Origin: Gelidibacter sp039916245
GTDB lineage: Bacteria; Bacteroidota; Bacteroidia; Flavobacteriales; Flavobacteriaceae
Direction: 5' to 3'
Assembly: GCF_039916245.1 (NCBI RefSeq)
Contig: NZ_JBDSLS010000298.1
Span: 1 to 14,342, forward strand
Length of the DNA stretch: 14,342 nt
The notes under the pieces are model-generated. The model was given only the letters and a program-made list of their open reading frames with translations. It was not told the DNA's origin and ran no database searches. Each line of letters begins with the position of its first letter. Position 1 is the stretch's first letter. Shown piece by piece: positions 1 to 7,286 of the stretch. A program made the translations under genes and the position numbers.

Positions 1-501
1 CGAATGGCTTGTCCTGATTCAGATATTAATGAAGCCCAAATATTAAAAGTTTTTGAGACTGCAGATAATTTCACGATTGTTAACGGCATATTGTCGCTTA
101 ATAAAGCAAAAAAGGCACCATTGGCAGAATTTAAAAAAGAAGCTAATGCACCAATTGTAGAAAAATATTGGAAATTGAAAACATTAGAAGGTAAAGAGGT
201 TAAAATGTCTAAAAACCAACAGCGTGAAATCTTTTTCACCTTAAATTCACAAGATAATAGAGTTACAGGATTTGCTGGGTGCAACACCATTTCAGGAGCA
301 TATACCTTAGAAGAAGGTAACAGAGTACGTTTTAACAATATGGCCACTACAATGATGATGTGCCCAGATGTCGATGTCAACGAATCTGAATTTTTAAAGA
401 TTTTTGAATTGGCTGACAATTATAACATCAATGGCGACATATTATCTTTAAACGTTGGACGAAGAGCGCCTTTGGCAGTATTTGAAGCGGTATATTTTTA
501 A
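1..501 (+). CDS. Tandem META-domain protein, 3' part (5' end outside window)
   Basis: The frame is open from the first base, so the gene starts upstream of the window. Two related units are visible. Residues 1-45 are the tail of one META domain (ACPD, then FETADNF, ILSLNKAKKAPLAEF). Residues about 50-166 are a complete second META domain, with WKL near its start, FAGCNTISGAY in the middle, MMMCPD, and ILSLNVGRRAPLAVFE at the end. The FxGCN...Y and CPD motifs are the family hallmarks, also seen in HslJ-type proteins. META proteins in this phylum are usually envelope lipoproteins of unknown biochemical role; the signal peptide would lie outside the window. Family assignment is firm; function is unknown. 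Confidence 0.85.
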   Translation, partial: RMACPDSDINEAQILKVFETADNFTIVNGILSLNKAKKAPLAEFKKEANAPIVEKYWKLKTLEGKEVKMSKNQQREIFFTLNSQDNRVTGFAGCNTISGAYTLEEGNRVRFNNMATTMMMCPDVDVNESEFLKIFELADNYNINGDILSLNVGRRAPLAVFEAVYF

Positions 502-629
502 CCAAATGATCGCATTGAATATGAATTTTGGAATTGACATTTGTTACTTCCAAAACGAGCAGATAAATTCAATGGTTTTGCTGCGGTAACAAACACGCTA
601 CTAAGTCTTATTGCACTTTACAACAGACG

Positions 630-656
630 CTGGTTAGAAACATGTTTTTTAACCGG
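630..656 (+). other. Hairpin downstream of the META gene
   Basis: An inverted repeat pairs GGTTAGAAA (632-640) with TTTTTTAACC (645-654) around a short loop, with one G-T wobble and some further pairing outside. It lies about 130 bp after the META stop and about 70 bp before the SDR start. No T-run follows it, so it is a weak terminator candidate and may be only a structured spacer. Confidence 0.3.
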
Positions 657-727
657 TGTTTATATAGATTGATACTCCAATCTCACGATAACACTAATTA
701 GTATTAATTTTTTAACAATTTTTGAAA

Positions 728-1540
728 ATGGATGCTCAAAAAAAAATGATAGTTATTACAGGAGGTGCAGGCGGCATTGGCCAAGCTTGTGCAAAATCTT
801 TTAAAGATCAGCCGATAATTCTTACCGATTATTCCCAAAAAATGGTTGATGAATCTGTGGAAACGCTTAAAAAAGAAGGCTTTGATGTTTCCGGAATTGC
901 TTGCGATATTACGAATAAAAGCGATATTGAAAAACTTGTAAAATTTGTGGCAGACAAGGGGTCGTTAAAAGCGTTAATTCATACAGCCGGCGTAAGCGGC
1001 ACCGAAAAGGATCTTAAAAAAGTATATACGATTGACCTCATTGCAACAGAACTTTTAGTGGACGCTTTCTACGAACTTGCTGAAAAAGGTTCGGTAGCTA
1101 TTCTACTTTCTTCAATGATGGCTCATACCATTCCACCCTATGAGAAATATGATGATGCCTTAAGCAATCCACAAGAAACTGGATCTTTTGAAACGGTAAG
1201 CCAATTTGTGAATGAAAGTTCAGATATCATGTACAATTTTGTGAAGCGTGGAGTCATCTTGCTAACTCACAAAAATGTGGATAAATGGGGCGAAAAAGGT
1301 GCGCGAATTGTAAGTGTATCGCCTGGGGTTATTGAAACGGCCATGGGATTAAAGGCGGCAGAAGAACACCCTGAACTTATGGAATCCATTAAACAGGCTA
1401 CACCTTTAAAACGCAATGGTCAACCTGAAGATGTTGCGGATGTCATTTATTTTTTAGCAAGTGACGCCGCGCGCTTTATTACAGGAACCGATATTTTAAT
1501 TGATGGTGGTGTTATTCAAAATATCAAAAAAATGGCGTAA
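728..1540 (+). CDS. SDR-family oxidoreductase with long Ser-Tyr insertion
   Basis: A 270-residue classical-type short-chain dehydrogenase, predicted to use NAD(P)(H) to oxidise or reduce an alcohol/ketone pair. The Rossmann glycine motif TGGAGGIG is at residues 11-18, HTAG (in place of NNAG) at 85-88, the catalytic Ser at 128/129 (LLSSM), the YxxxK pair at Y169/K173, and SPGVIETAM after it. The C-terminal LASDAARFITG and DGG signature is intact. The Ser-to-Tyr spacing is about 40 residues instead of about 13, so extra chain sits over the active site. This recalls the insertion in some 3-alpha-hydroxysteroid dehydrogenase/carbonyl reductases. Substrate cannot be named. ATG 728 is preferred; a TTG two codons upstream (722) is an alternative. 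Confidence 0.85.
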   Translation: MDAQKKMIVITGGAGGIGQACAKSFKDQPIILTDYSQKMVDESVETLKKEGFDVSGIACDITNKSDIEKLVKFVADKGSLKALIHTAGVSGTEKDLKKVYTIDLIATELLVDAFYELAEKGSVAILLSSMMAHTIPPYEKYDDALSNPQETGSFETVSQFVNESSDIMYNFVKRGVILLTHKNVDKWGEKGARIVSVSPGVIETAMGLKAAEEHPELMESIKQATPLKRNGQPEDVADVIYFLASDAARFITGTDILIDGGVIQNIKKMA

Positions 1541-1577
1541 ATTTCTGTAAATAATAAGACAATAGAGCTCATTCTTT

Positions 1578-2099
1578 TTGAACCCTGATAAGACCATATG
1601 GACCTTAGGACATTCAACCCGAACCATTGAAGAGTTTTTGGAGCTGCTGAACATCTACGGAATAGAACGTCTTATCGATGTACGCCGTTTTCCAGGATCT
1701 CGAAAATATCCGCAGTTTAATGAAGATAGGCTTGAATCTGATTTGCTTGAAGAAGGCTTTTGGTACACGCATATAGAAGCTTTGGGAGGCCGGAGAAAAG
1801 TTAATCCCGAATCGAAAAACACGGTATGGCGACATCCATCATTTAGAGGCTACGCCGATTATATGGAAACTTCTGAATTCAAAAAGGCATTTACTACATT
1901 GGAAGTGTTGGCCTCTGAAAAAAAATGCGCCATCATGTGTTCGGAAGCGGTTTGGTGGCGGTGTCATCGCTCCATGATTTCAGATCAGCTCAAAGCAAAT
2001 GGCTGGACCGTGATCCATATTATGAGTGAGCATCAAGCACAGGAGCATCCGTATACACAACCGGCGAAAGTGGTAAGTGGCCAGTTGTCCTATCATTAA
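1578..2099 (+). CDS. DUF488 family protein, TTG start
   Basis: A 173-residue DUF488 protein. Family marks visible are WTLGHSTRTIEEF near the N-terminus (the GHS motif), IDVRRFPGSRKYPQFN at 33-48, and the C-terminal C121-S-E123 and C129-H-R131 cluster. The biochemical function of the family is not established; the conserved Cys/His residues suggest a nucleic-acid, metal or redox role. The start is TTG at 1578: an in-frame stop lies at 1563-1565, and the first ATG in frame falls well inside the conserved domain, so no other conventional start fits. It follows the SDR by 37 bp without a terminator, so the two may be co-transcribed. Confidence 0.85.
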   Translation: MNPDKTIWTLGHSTRTIEEFLELLNIYGIERLIDVRRFPGSRKYPQFNEDRLESDLLEEGFWYTHIEALGGRRKVNPESKNTVWRHPSFRGYADYMETSEFKKAFTTLEVLASEKKCAIMCSEAVWWRCHRSMISDQLKANGWTVIHIMSEHQAQEHPYTQPAKVVSGQLSYH

Positions 2100-2195
2100 T
2101 TTTAATTTAAATTGATTTTCATGAATATCATACTTATATATCTTTCGCTTTTTTCAAGTTTAGTGTCCAATGATAATGCTCAACTGATAATCAAT

Positions 2196-2471
2196 ATTTC
2201 AAATCACTATTGTCCGGAAAAGAATTAAGACACTTCGACAAGCTCAGTAACCGCCGCTTCGCTGATAGAACCAAGAACAAAGACTAAACACGTAATTAGT
2301 TGAAAATAATGACTTTGAAATTAATAATTAGAATAGGTTATGATGTTTTAGCAATAGTTTTCAAAAAACCTCGAAATGAAGGAGATTGAGGATCAGAACA
2401 TTGAAAGACCTTTATTTATCATTATTCTTAGTAGGTCAACGCAACTTTAATCGGACAACTTGATTTCAAAT
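2196..2471. mobile_element. Small non-autonomous insertion with 9-bp target duplication
   Basis: The 9-bp direct repeat ATTTCAAAT at 2196-2204 and 2463-2471 flanks a 258-bp segment (2205-2462) that interrupts the DUF2141 gene, and excision restores the reading frame. The segment has short imperfect inverted ends: TTGTCCG at 2210-2216 and its complement CGGACAA at 2452-2458, each 4-5 bases from the junction, with outermost bases CA and TG. It has no transposase gene; the longest internal reading frame I see is about 25 codons. It carries one copy of the dispersed repeat described separately. It is best read as a MITE or the scar of an internally deleted insertion sequence. The IS family is not identified. 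Confidence 0.7.
2222..2288 (+). repeat. Dispersed intergenic repeat, copy A (inside the insert)
   Basis: Shares GAATTAAGAC, CGCTTCGCTG, TAGAA and AAGAACAAAGACTAAA, in this order, with copies at 7048-7089 and 8071-8114. This copy is longer: it has an extra block reading ACTTCGACAAGCTCAGTAAC after the first element. It lies within the element that splits the DUF2141 gene. Confidence 0.65.
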
Positions 2472-2909
2472 ATTAAAATCCTGAAAGGAGAACTCATTAT
2501 TGGTGTTTTGATAAGGAAGCAACCTTTCTGAAAGATGGTGCGGCCTTTAAGAATTATACGATATTTGTTGATAAAGCGAAGGAAACCATCATTATTAAAG
2601 ATTTGCCCAAAGGCGAATATGCTGTTTCCTTGTATCATGATGAAAATTCGGATGGTAAATGCAATCGTAATATGTTGGGAATTCCAAAGGAAGGTTACGG
2701 ATTCTCAAATAATATAATACCCGAGTTTTCAGCGCCTTCATATAAGGATTGTAAAATTTTACTTGCAAATAACAAAGTCCTGGATATTGTATTGCAGAAA
2801 TAAACACGATAAATAGCTGTCAAATACTAACACACTTAATATCATAAAATAAATACTTGCTACGCTATCGTCAATTGCTTTTTAATTATGGATTATTAAA
2901 TAGGACACT

Positions 2910-3329
2910 ATGGCAACACAAAAACAACCTAGCTTAGTAAAAGGCATCCAATATTTTTTCTTAAAAGATAAATCCGTTATTCCGGTTTCCGTCGATGCCA
3001 TCACAAATTCTGAAGAAACCGTTTTGGGAACTGCAGTAGTTTTGGCGATTACCTTATCGATGATTTTGACTTTGGTTGCTTATTTTGGCATTAAAGTAAA
3101 AAAAGCACCGTTTTTTCCCACCACAGTTTGGCTGACTATAAAACATGGGTTTTTCACTTTTGGGGTATTGATCTCATTAGCAGTGTTATGGCAAAAATTT
3201 ATGGGTACCGTTGAGGTTTCTTTAGTTTCTGCGTTAATTATTATAGGTGTTATTGCAGGCGTGGTCTCGGCTATTATTAATTATCTCACTTTGAAAGAGA
3301 GCATGATTATTGAAAAAGTTAAGCAATAA
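2910..3329 (+). CDS. Small three-helix membrane protein, unknown function
   Basis: Encodes 139 residues with a soluble N-terminal region of about 35 residues followed by three hydrophobic segments at roughly 38-62, 72-95 and 99-124, and a short charged tail. The pattern predicts an inner-membrane protein. No catalytic motif or named domain is recognisable. The gene sits between two broken genes but is itself intact, with good coding character. It has its own spacer of about 105 bp upstream. Confidence 0.75.
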   Translation: MATQKQPSLVKGIQYFFLKDKSVIPVSVDAITNSEETVLGTAVVLAITLSMILTLVAYFGIKVKKAPFFPTTVWLTIKHGFFTFGVLISLAVLWQKFMGTVEVSLVSALIIIGVIAGVVSAIINYLTLKESMIIEKVKQ

Positions 3330-3333
3330 ACAT

Positions 3334-3601
3334 ATGCTATATCAATACTTTTTAGCAATTTGCTTGTTTTTTATAACGTTCATTGTTCAAGCTCAAGTTG
3401 ATGAAAATCAAAATAAAATAGCGTAGTCCTTATGAACTGCTTTTAAGCTATTATAACACCAATTTTAATCCGTTAAAAAAAGGATTGCTCTAATTAAAGA
3501 TGGCGATGTCTTTAGAAGATCGTTCGATGAAAAACATCAAGAAATTGCTCCAAAAGGAGATATTTAAAAATAAAAACCTTTTAATTCTGAAAACAGAACC
3601 C
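3334..3601 (+). pseudogene. Remnant of a secreted or outer-membrane protein gene
   Basis: ATG 3334 begins a convincing signal peptide (FLAICLFFITFIVQAQ) followed by VDENQNKIA and a stop at 3424-3426. One base later the sense continues in another frame as SPYELLLSYYNTNFNPLKKG to a TAA at 3491-3493. That same frame then runs on (MAMSLEDRSMKNIKK) straight into the downstream acetyltransferase. A third frame also stays open to 3567 (LIKDGDVFRRSFDEKHQEI), so the exact path of the lost protein is uncertain. I read this as the 5' stub of a decayed exported protein whose 3' part was deleted up to the GNAT gene. The family is not recognised. Confidence 0.5.
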
Positions 3602-4066
3602 ATGATAAGCATACGAAAAGCAACCGTAGACGATCTTAAAAAAGTTCATGAAATTGAAATCTTAAGTTTTAAAGAGGGCAGTTATCCGCTGTTTATGTTA
3701 CGGCAATTGTTTGATATTTCTGAAGATTATTTTTTAATTGCTGAAGAAGAGGACAAGATTTTGGGGTATGCCTTAGGGAATCTTGTAGCCAAAGAGGAGC
3801 AGGGGTGGATCTTGTCCTTAGGTGTACATCCAGGCGCGAGAGGAAAACAAATTGGAAAAACCTTGACTAAAGAATTGATTGGGCTTTTAGAAGACAATGA
3901 TTGTAAAGAAATTTGTTTAACTGTACATCCTGATAATGCGTCTGCCATAAAAATATATAAAACTTTGGATTTTGAAATCATCACGCTATCTGATAACTAT
4001 TATTTGGATAACGAACCACGGTTTCTGATGAAAAAGGAAGCTGTCTCCAACATCGTAAATTCATAA
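3602..4066 (+). CDS. GNAT family N-acetyltransferase (RimI-like)
   Basis: A 154-residue acetyl-CoA-dependent N-acyltransferase. MISIRKATVDDL opens the fold, LSLGVHPGARGKQIGKTL (72-89) is motif A binding the acetyl-CoA pyrophosphate, and HPDNASAIKIYKTLDF (109-124) is motif B. The usual first Gly of the RxxGxG loop is replaced by Gln (R80-G-K-Q-I-G85). Layout resembles RimI-type protein N-terminal acetyltransferases, but the substrate cannot be assigned. The frame is open further upstream (ATG at 3500); I place the start at 3602 because that is where the GNAT fold begins and the extra N-terminal residues look like the remnant of the broken upstream gene. Confidence 0.85.
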   Translation: MISIRKATVDDLKKVHEIEILSFKEGSYPLFMLRQLFDISEDYFLIAEEEDKILGYALGNLVAKEEQGWILSLGVHPGARGKQIGKTLTKELIGLLEDNDCKEICLTVHPDNASAIKIYKTLDFEIITLSDNYYLDNEPRFLMKKEAVSNIVNS

Positions 4067-4163
4067 AAAAGAACATGACACGCGCCTGTTCAACATTTCA
4101 TCAACCAAGGAAATGATTAATCGCGAACTGCAGGCGACCCTTGAAAACAATAAATACAAACAC

Positions 4164-5888
4164 ATGAAAAAAACAATTTATATCATCATTTTAGTGACTG
4201 CTTTCTTTAGCTGTAAAAACAAGGAAGAATCAACCGATTCTGCAAAAACCGCGAAAGATCCAGCTCAATTATTTTACAATGGCGATATCCTCACAATGCA
4301 TTCTGAAAAACCATCGTATGCAGAAGCTATTGTAGAGGAAAATGGTAAGATTGTTTTCGTCTGAAGTCAATCAGATGCAGAGATGAAATATCCAAATGCA
4401 AAAAAGATAGATCTTGAGAGAAAAACGCTTTTGCCAGGATTTATTGATCCGCATAGTCATTTTGGTATGGTGTCCAATACGATGGGACAGGTTGATTTGA
4501 ATCCAGAGCCTGTGGGGACGGTTACTGATATCGAGGATATTCTGGCAAATTTAAAAGCCTATAAAGAAGCTAATAAGATTGCCGATGGCGAATGGATTTT
4601 TGGTTGGGGTTATGATGATGGAGAATTGGCTGAAAAACGTCATCCTACCAAAAATGATATCGACAAAGTGTTGCCAAACAATCCTGTGTATTTGCAACAT
4701 ACCAGTGGACATATGGGGGTTGCCAATACGTTGGCGCTCGAGAAAATGAAGGTTTCTGCCGATAGTAAAAATCCGGAAGGCGGGAATATTGTTCGTTTTC
4801 CAAACTCAAAAGAACCAACTGGTTTGGTTCAGGAAACAGCCATGTATCCATTTGTGCGTCACATGTTAGAAGAATTGGCCAGTAAACAAGCGAAGTTTTT
4901 CGACACTACACAACAGTATTATGCGGCGAACGGAATTACCACGGCACAAGACGGAATGACGGATCGCAACACCATTCGATTTTTTCAAGCCCAAGCAGAT
5001 GCGGGTAAGTTTTATATTGATTTAATTTCCTTGGCAGGCTATTCTGAATTGGAAAGCAATTTAAAAGATTCTACACTGCATTTTAAAACCTATAAAAACG
5101 GCTTTAAAGTGCAAGGCACAAAAATTGTCGCCGATGGTTCGCCACAGGGTAAAACTGCCTATTTTACAAAACCTTATAAGTCGGAAGTTCCTGGTTGTAC
5201 GCATGATTGCAGAGGCTTGCCAAGTTTAACTCAAGATGAATTGAATAAATTGTTTGTAATGGCTTATGATAAGGACAACCAATTATTTGTGCATTGTAAT
5301 GGCGATGCCACGGTGGATATGGTTTTGGAAGCCCATCGAAATGCCTGTATTCAATTAAATCAGCCTTTGGATAAAGATCGAAGAACCATTGTGATTCATG
5401 CACAGTTTGCACGTCAGGACCAGTTGTTGAAATTCGTGCAGTATAATATGGAACCGTCATTTTTTACCAATCACGCTTACTTTTGGGGCGATGTCCATGT
5501 TGAAAATTTAGGCAAACAGAGAGCCGATTTCTTAAGTCCGATGGTTAGCGCAGAACGTTTGGGATTAAAGCCAACCAATCATTCTGACGCCACAGTCACG
5601 CCCATTGATCCGATTTTTACAATTTGGACCGCGGTTAATCGTGTGTCACGTTCAGGAGCTATTATCGGCGAAAAGGAAAGAGCCAAGCCTTATTTGGCAT
5701 TAAAGGCAATTACCAGCAATGCCGCTTACGAGTTTTTTGAAGAAAATTTTAAAGGCACATTAGTAGAAGGAAAGCTGGCAGATTTTGTAATTTTAGATAA
5801 AAATCCACTGAAGGTAAAACCAATGGATATTAAAAACATTCAGGTTTTGGAAACGATTAAAGAAGGTAAAACAGTTTTTAAGAAATAA
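4164..5888 (+). pseudogene. YtcJ-like amidohydrolase lipoprotein with in-frame TGA
   Basis: An amidohydrolase of the Amidohydro_3 (YtcJ) type. ATG 4164 starts a lipoprotein signal (IIILVTAFFSC, Cys17), followed by LFYNGDILTM and AIVEENGKIVFV. An in-frame TGA at 4362-4364 stands where family members usually have Gly. The same frame then continues without further stop to 5888 (574 codons in all). Metal-site motifs are intact downstream: DPHSH (H97, H99), Lys320 in GTKIVADGS, H377 in FVHCNGD, H412 in VIHAQF and D475 in NHSDATVTPIDP. Restart at ATG 4383 would give a 501-residue product lacking the signal and the first strands of the beta-sandwich, so it would probably be mislocalised. Everything but the one codon looks functional: a recent nonsense mutation, an assembly error, or a readthrough site. 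Confidence 0.8.
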
Positions 5889-5987
5889 ACCTTGAAAGGT
5901 AGAGTTTCTAGAGTCGATCCTTTTTGACAATTTTAAAGACCATATAATGGCCTGTTTTCGAAGCGTTACATCGTATATGCAATAAAA

Positions 5988-7019
5988 ATGAAGACCCAAC
6001 AAAATATGGAAATTGTTCTTGCTGAACATCCTAAAGGAGTTCCGACAGAAAATACGTTTAAGAGCAGCGCTATCGACATGCCGATTCTTAAAGATGGAGA
6101 AGTCTTGTTAAAAAGTCTTTATGTATCTGTTGATCCCGGAATGCGTGGTTTTATGGACAAAGGTGAGGATGATGCGGCAGGTGTAAAATTTAAAATTGGT
6201 AAACCTATTACCAGTAGAACTGTCGCTCAGGTCATAGAAAGTAAATCAGAAAATTTTAAGAAAGGTACCATAGTCCACGGTCGCTTGGCCTGGCAAAAAT
6301 ATCAAACCAGTTCCACAGATGCTTTGGAAAAAGTGGATCCGTCTTTGGCGCCCATATCGACCGCTGTAGGTTTGTTAGGAATCCCTGGTTTGGCAGCTTA
6401 TTTTGGGATAATAAACGTTGGTTTGCTTAAAAAGGGAGAAACAGTAGTCGTTTCTGGAGCGGCCGGTGCGGTAGGTAGTATTGCTGTTCAAATTGCAAAG
6501 ATCAAAGGCTGTAAAGTTATTGGGATTGCAGGATCAGAAGCCAAAATCGCGTATTTGGAAAACGAATTGGGTATTGATCAAGGCATTAACTATCAAAAAA
6601 CCGAAGATATGGAATCTGCCATTAAAGCCACCTGTCCAGAAGGTGTCGATGTGTTTTTTGATAATGTTGGCGGCGAACTTTTTGATGCCGTTTTAGCTAA
6701 TATTAATCGTAAAGCACGACTGGTAATTTGCGGACAGATTTCAGAATATAATAGTGATCATCCACCAACAGGTCCAAGGCCAGCACATCAATTAATTAAA
6801 AAATCCGCGCGAATCGAAGGTTTTGTAGCTTTTGATTTTATGGATGAATTTGATTTCGCAAAAAAACAGTTGGCCGAATGGTACAATACTGGCCAACTAA
6901 AATATAAAGAAAATCTTCTTGAAGGCTTTGAAAAAATTCCTTCAGCATTTATCGGATTGTTTTCAGGAGAAAATATCGGAAAGCAAATGGTTAAGGTTGC
7001 TGATGAAATGTGGTTATAG
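5988..7019 (+). CDS. NADP-dependent oxidoreductase, CurA/prostaglandin-reductase type
   Basis: A 343-residue zinc-independent medium-chain dehydrogenase/reductase of the COG2130 group (CurA, YncB, leukotriene B4 dehydrogenase). These enzymes use NADPH to reduce the C=C bond of alpha,beta-unsaturated aldehydes and ketones. Visible: SVDPGMRGFM (47-56), the nucleotide-binding SGAAGAVGS (156-164), DNVGGE (225-230) and ICGQISEYN (247-255), the last strongly diagnostic. Structural and catalytic zinc ligands are absent, as expected. Length is normal. It lies about 100 bp after the amidohydrolase and ends with TAG, the only TAG among the intact genes. The natural substrate is unknown; a detoxification role is likely. 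Confidence 0.9.
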   Translation: MKTQQNMEIVLAEHPKGVPTENTFKSSAIDMPILKDGEVLLKSLYVSVDPGMRGFMDKGEDDAAGVKFKIGKPITSRTVAQVIESKSENFKKGTIVHGRLAWQKYQTSSTDALEKVDPSLAPISTAVGLLGIPGLAAYFGIINVGLLKKGETVVVSGAAGAVGSIAVQIAKIKGCKVIGIAGSEAKIAYLENELGIDQGINYQKTEDMESAIKATCPEGVDVFFDNVGGELFDAVLANINRKARLVICGQISEYNSDHPPTGPRPAHQLIKKSARIEGFVAFDFMDEFDFAKKQLAEWYNTGQLKYKENLLEGFEKIPSAFIGLFSGENIGKQMVKVADEMWL

Positions 7020-7047
7020 AGGTTGTAATTAAAGTTGTGTTTGAAAA

Positions 7048-7089
7048 GAATCAAGACCGGTTCGCTTTAAGAATCAAGAACAAAGACTA
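7048..7089 (+). repeat. Dispersed intergenic repeat, copy B
   Basis: Reads GAATCAAGACCGGTTCGCTT followed by AAGAATCAAGAACAAAGACT and a final A, matching copies at 2222-2288 and 8071-8114 with scattered substitutions. It lies in the 267-bp spacer between the CurA-like and hydroxysteroid-dehydrogenase-like genes. The rest of that spacer is AT-rich; I see no gene in it. Confidence 0.6.
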
Positions 7090-7286
7090 GCCTGGTAAAG
7101 CGTCGAAAATATGAGATTTAAATTTGTAAGAAGACGAAAGTTTTTATGTCAAAGTTTGTTTCTAAAAAAATAAAATTAATATTCTCATCAGGAACATTAG
7201 CTATTTATGACATGATTTTTATAAGATCGAATCACGTTAAATCGGAAAAAAATAAATAATAAAAATAAACAATAAATAATATTCAT

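Larger units (their letters stand above)
2121..2803 (+). pseudogene. DUF2141 secreted protein, disrupted by insertion and frameshift
   Basis: The N-terminal piece (2121-2204) encodes a signal peptide ending near SNDNAQ, then LIINISN. The coding sense resumes at 2472 with IKILKGELIIGV. After a 1-nt shift near 2505-2510 it continues as DKEATFLKDGAAF, KDLPKGEYAVSLYHDENSDG, LGIPKEGYGFSNN and APSYKDCKILL to the TAA at 2801-2803. These are diagnostic DUF2141 motifs. Removing 267 bp (the 258-bp insert plus one copy of the 9-bp repeat) joins the two halves in frame; adding back one base in the T-run at 2506-2509 gives a protein of about 138 residues, the normal family length. DUF2141 proteins are exported and of unknown function. 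As it stands, only a short peptide ending at about 2228 could be made from the native start. Confidence 0.85.

Noticed and set aside
2375..2449. 25-codon open frame inside the insert as a transposase tail
   Set aside because: Too short and without any transposase motif that I can recognise; it could be chance.
4362..4364. UGA recoded as glycine (as in Gracilibacteria) or as selenocysteine
   Set aside because: The expected residue is Gly and no intact gene here stops with TGA, which is suggestive. But this is the only in-frame TGA in the window, Gly is otherwise encoded by GGN, the phylum uses the standard code, and I see no obvious SECIS-like hairpin just downstream. A point mutation is simpler.
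5924..5948. TTGACA and TATAAT resembling a sigma-70 promoter before the CurA-like gene
   Set aside because: The spacer is only 13 nt, too short, and Bacteroidota use a different promoter consensus.
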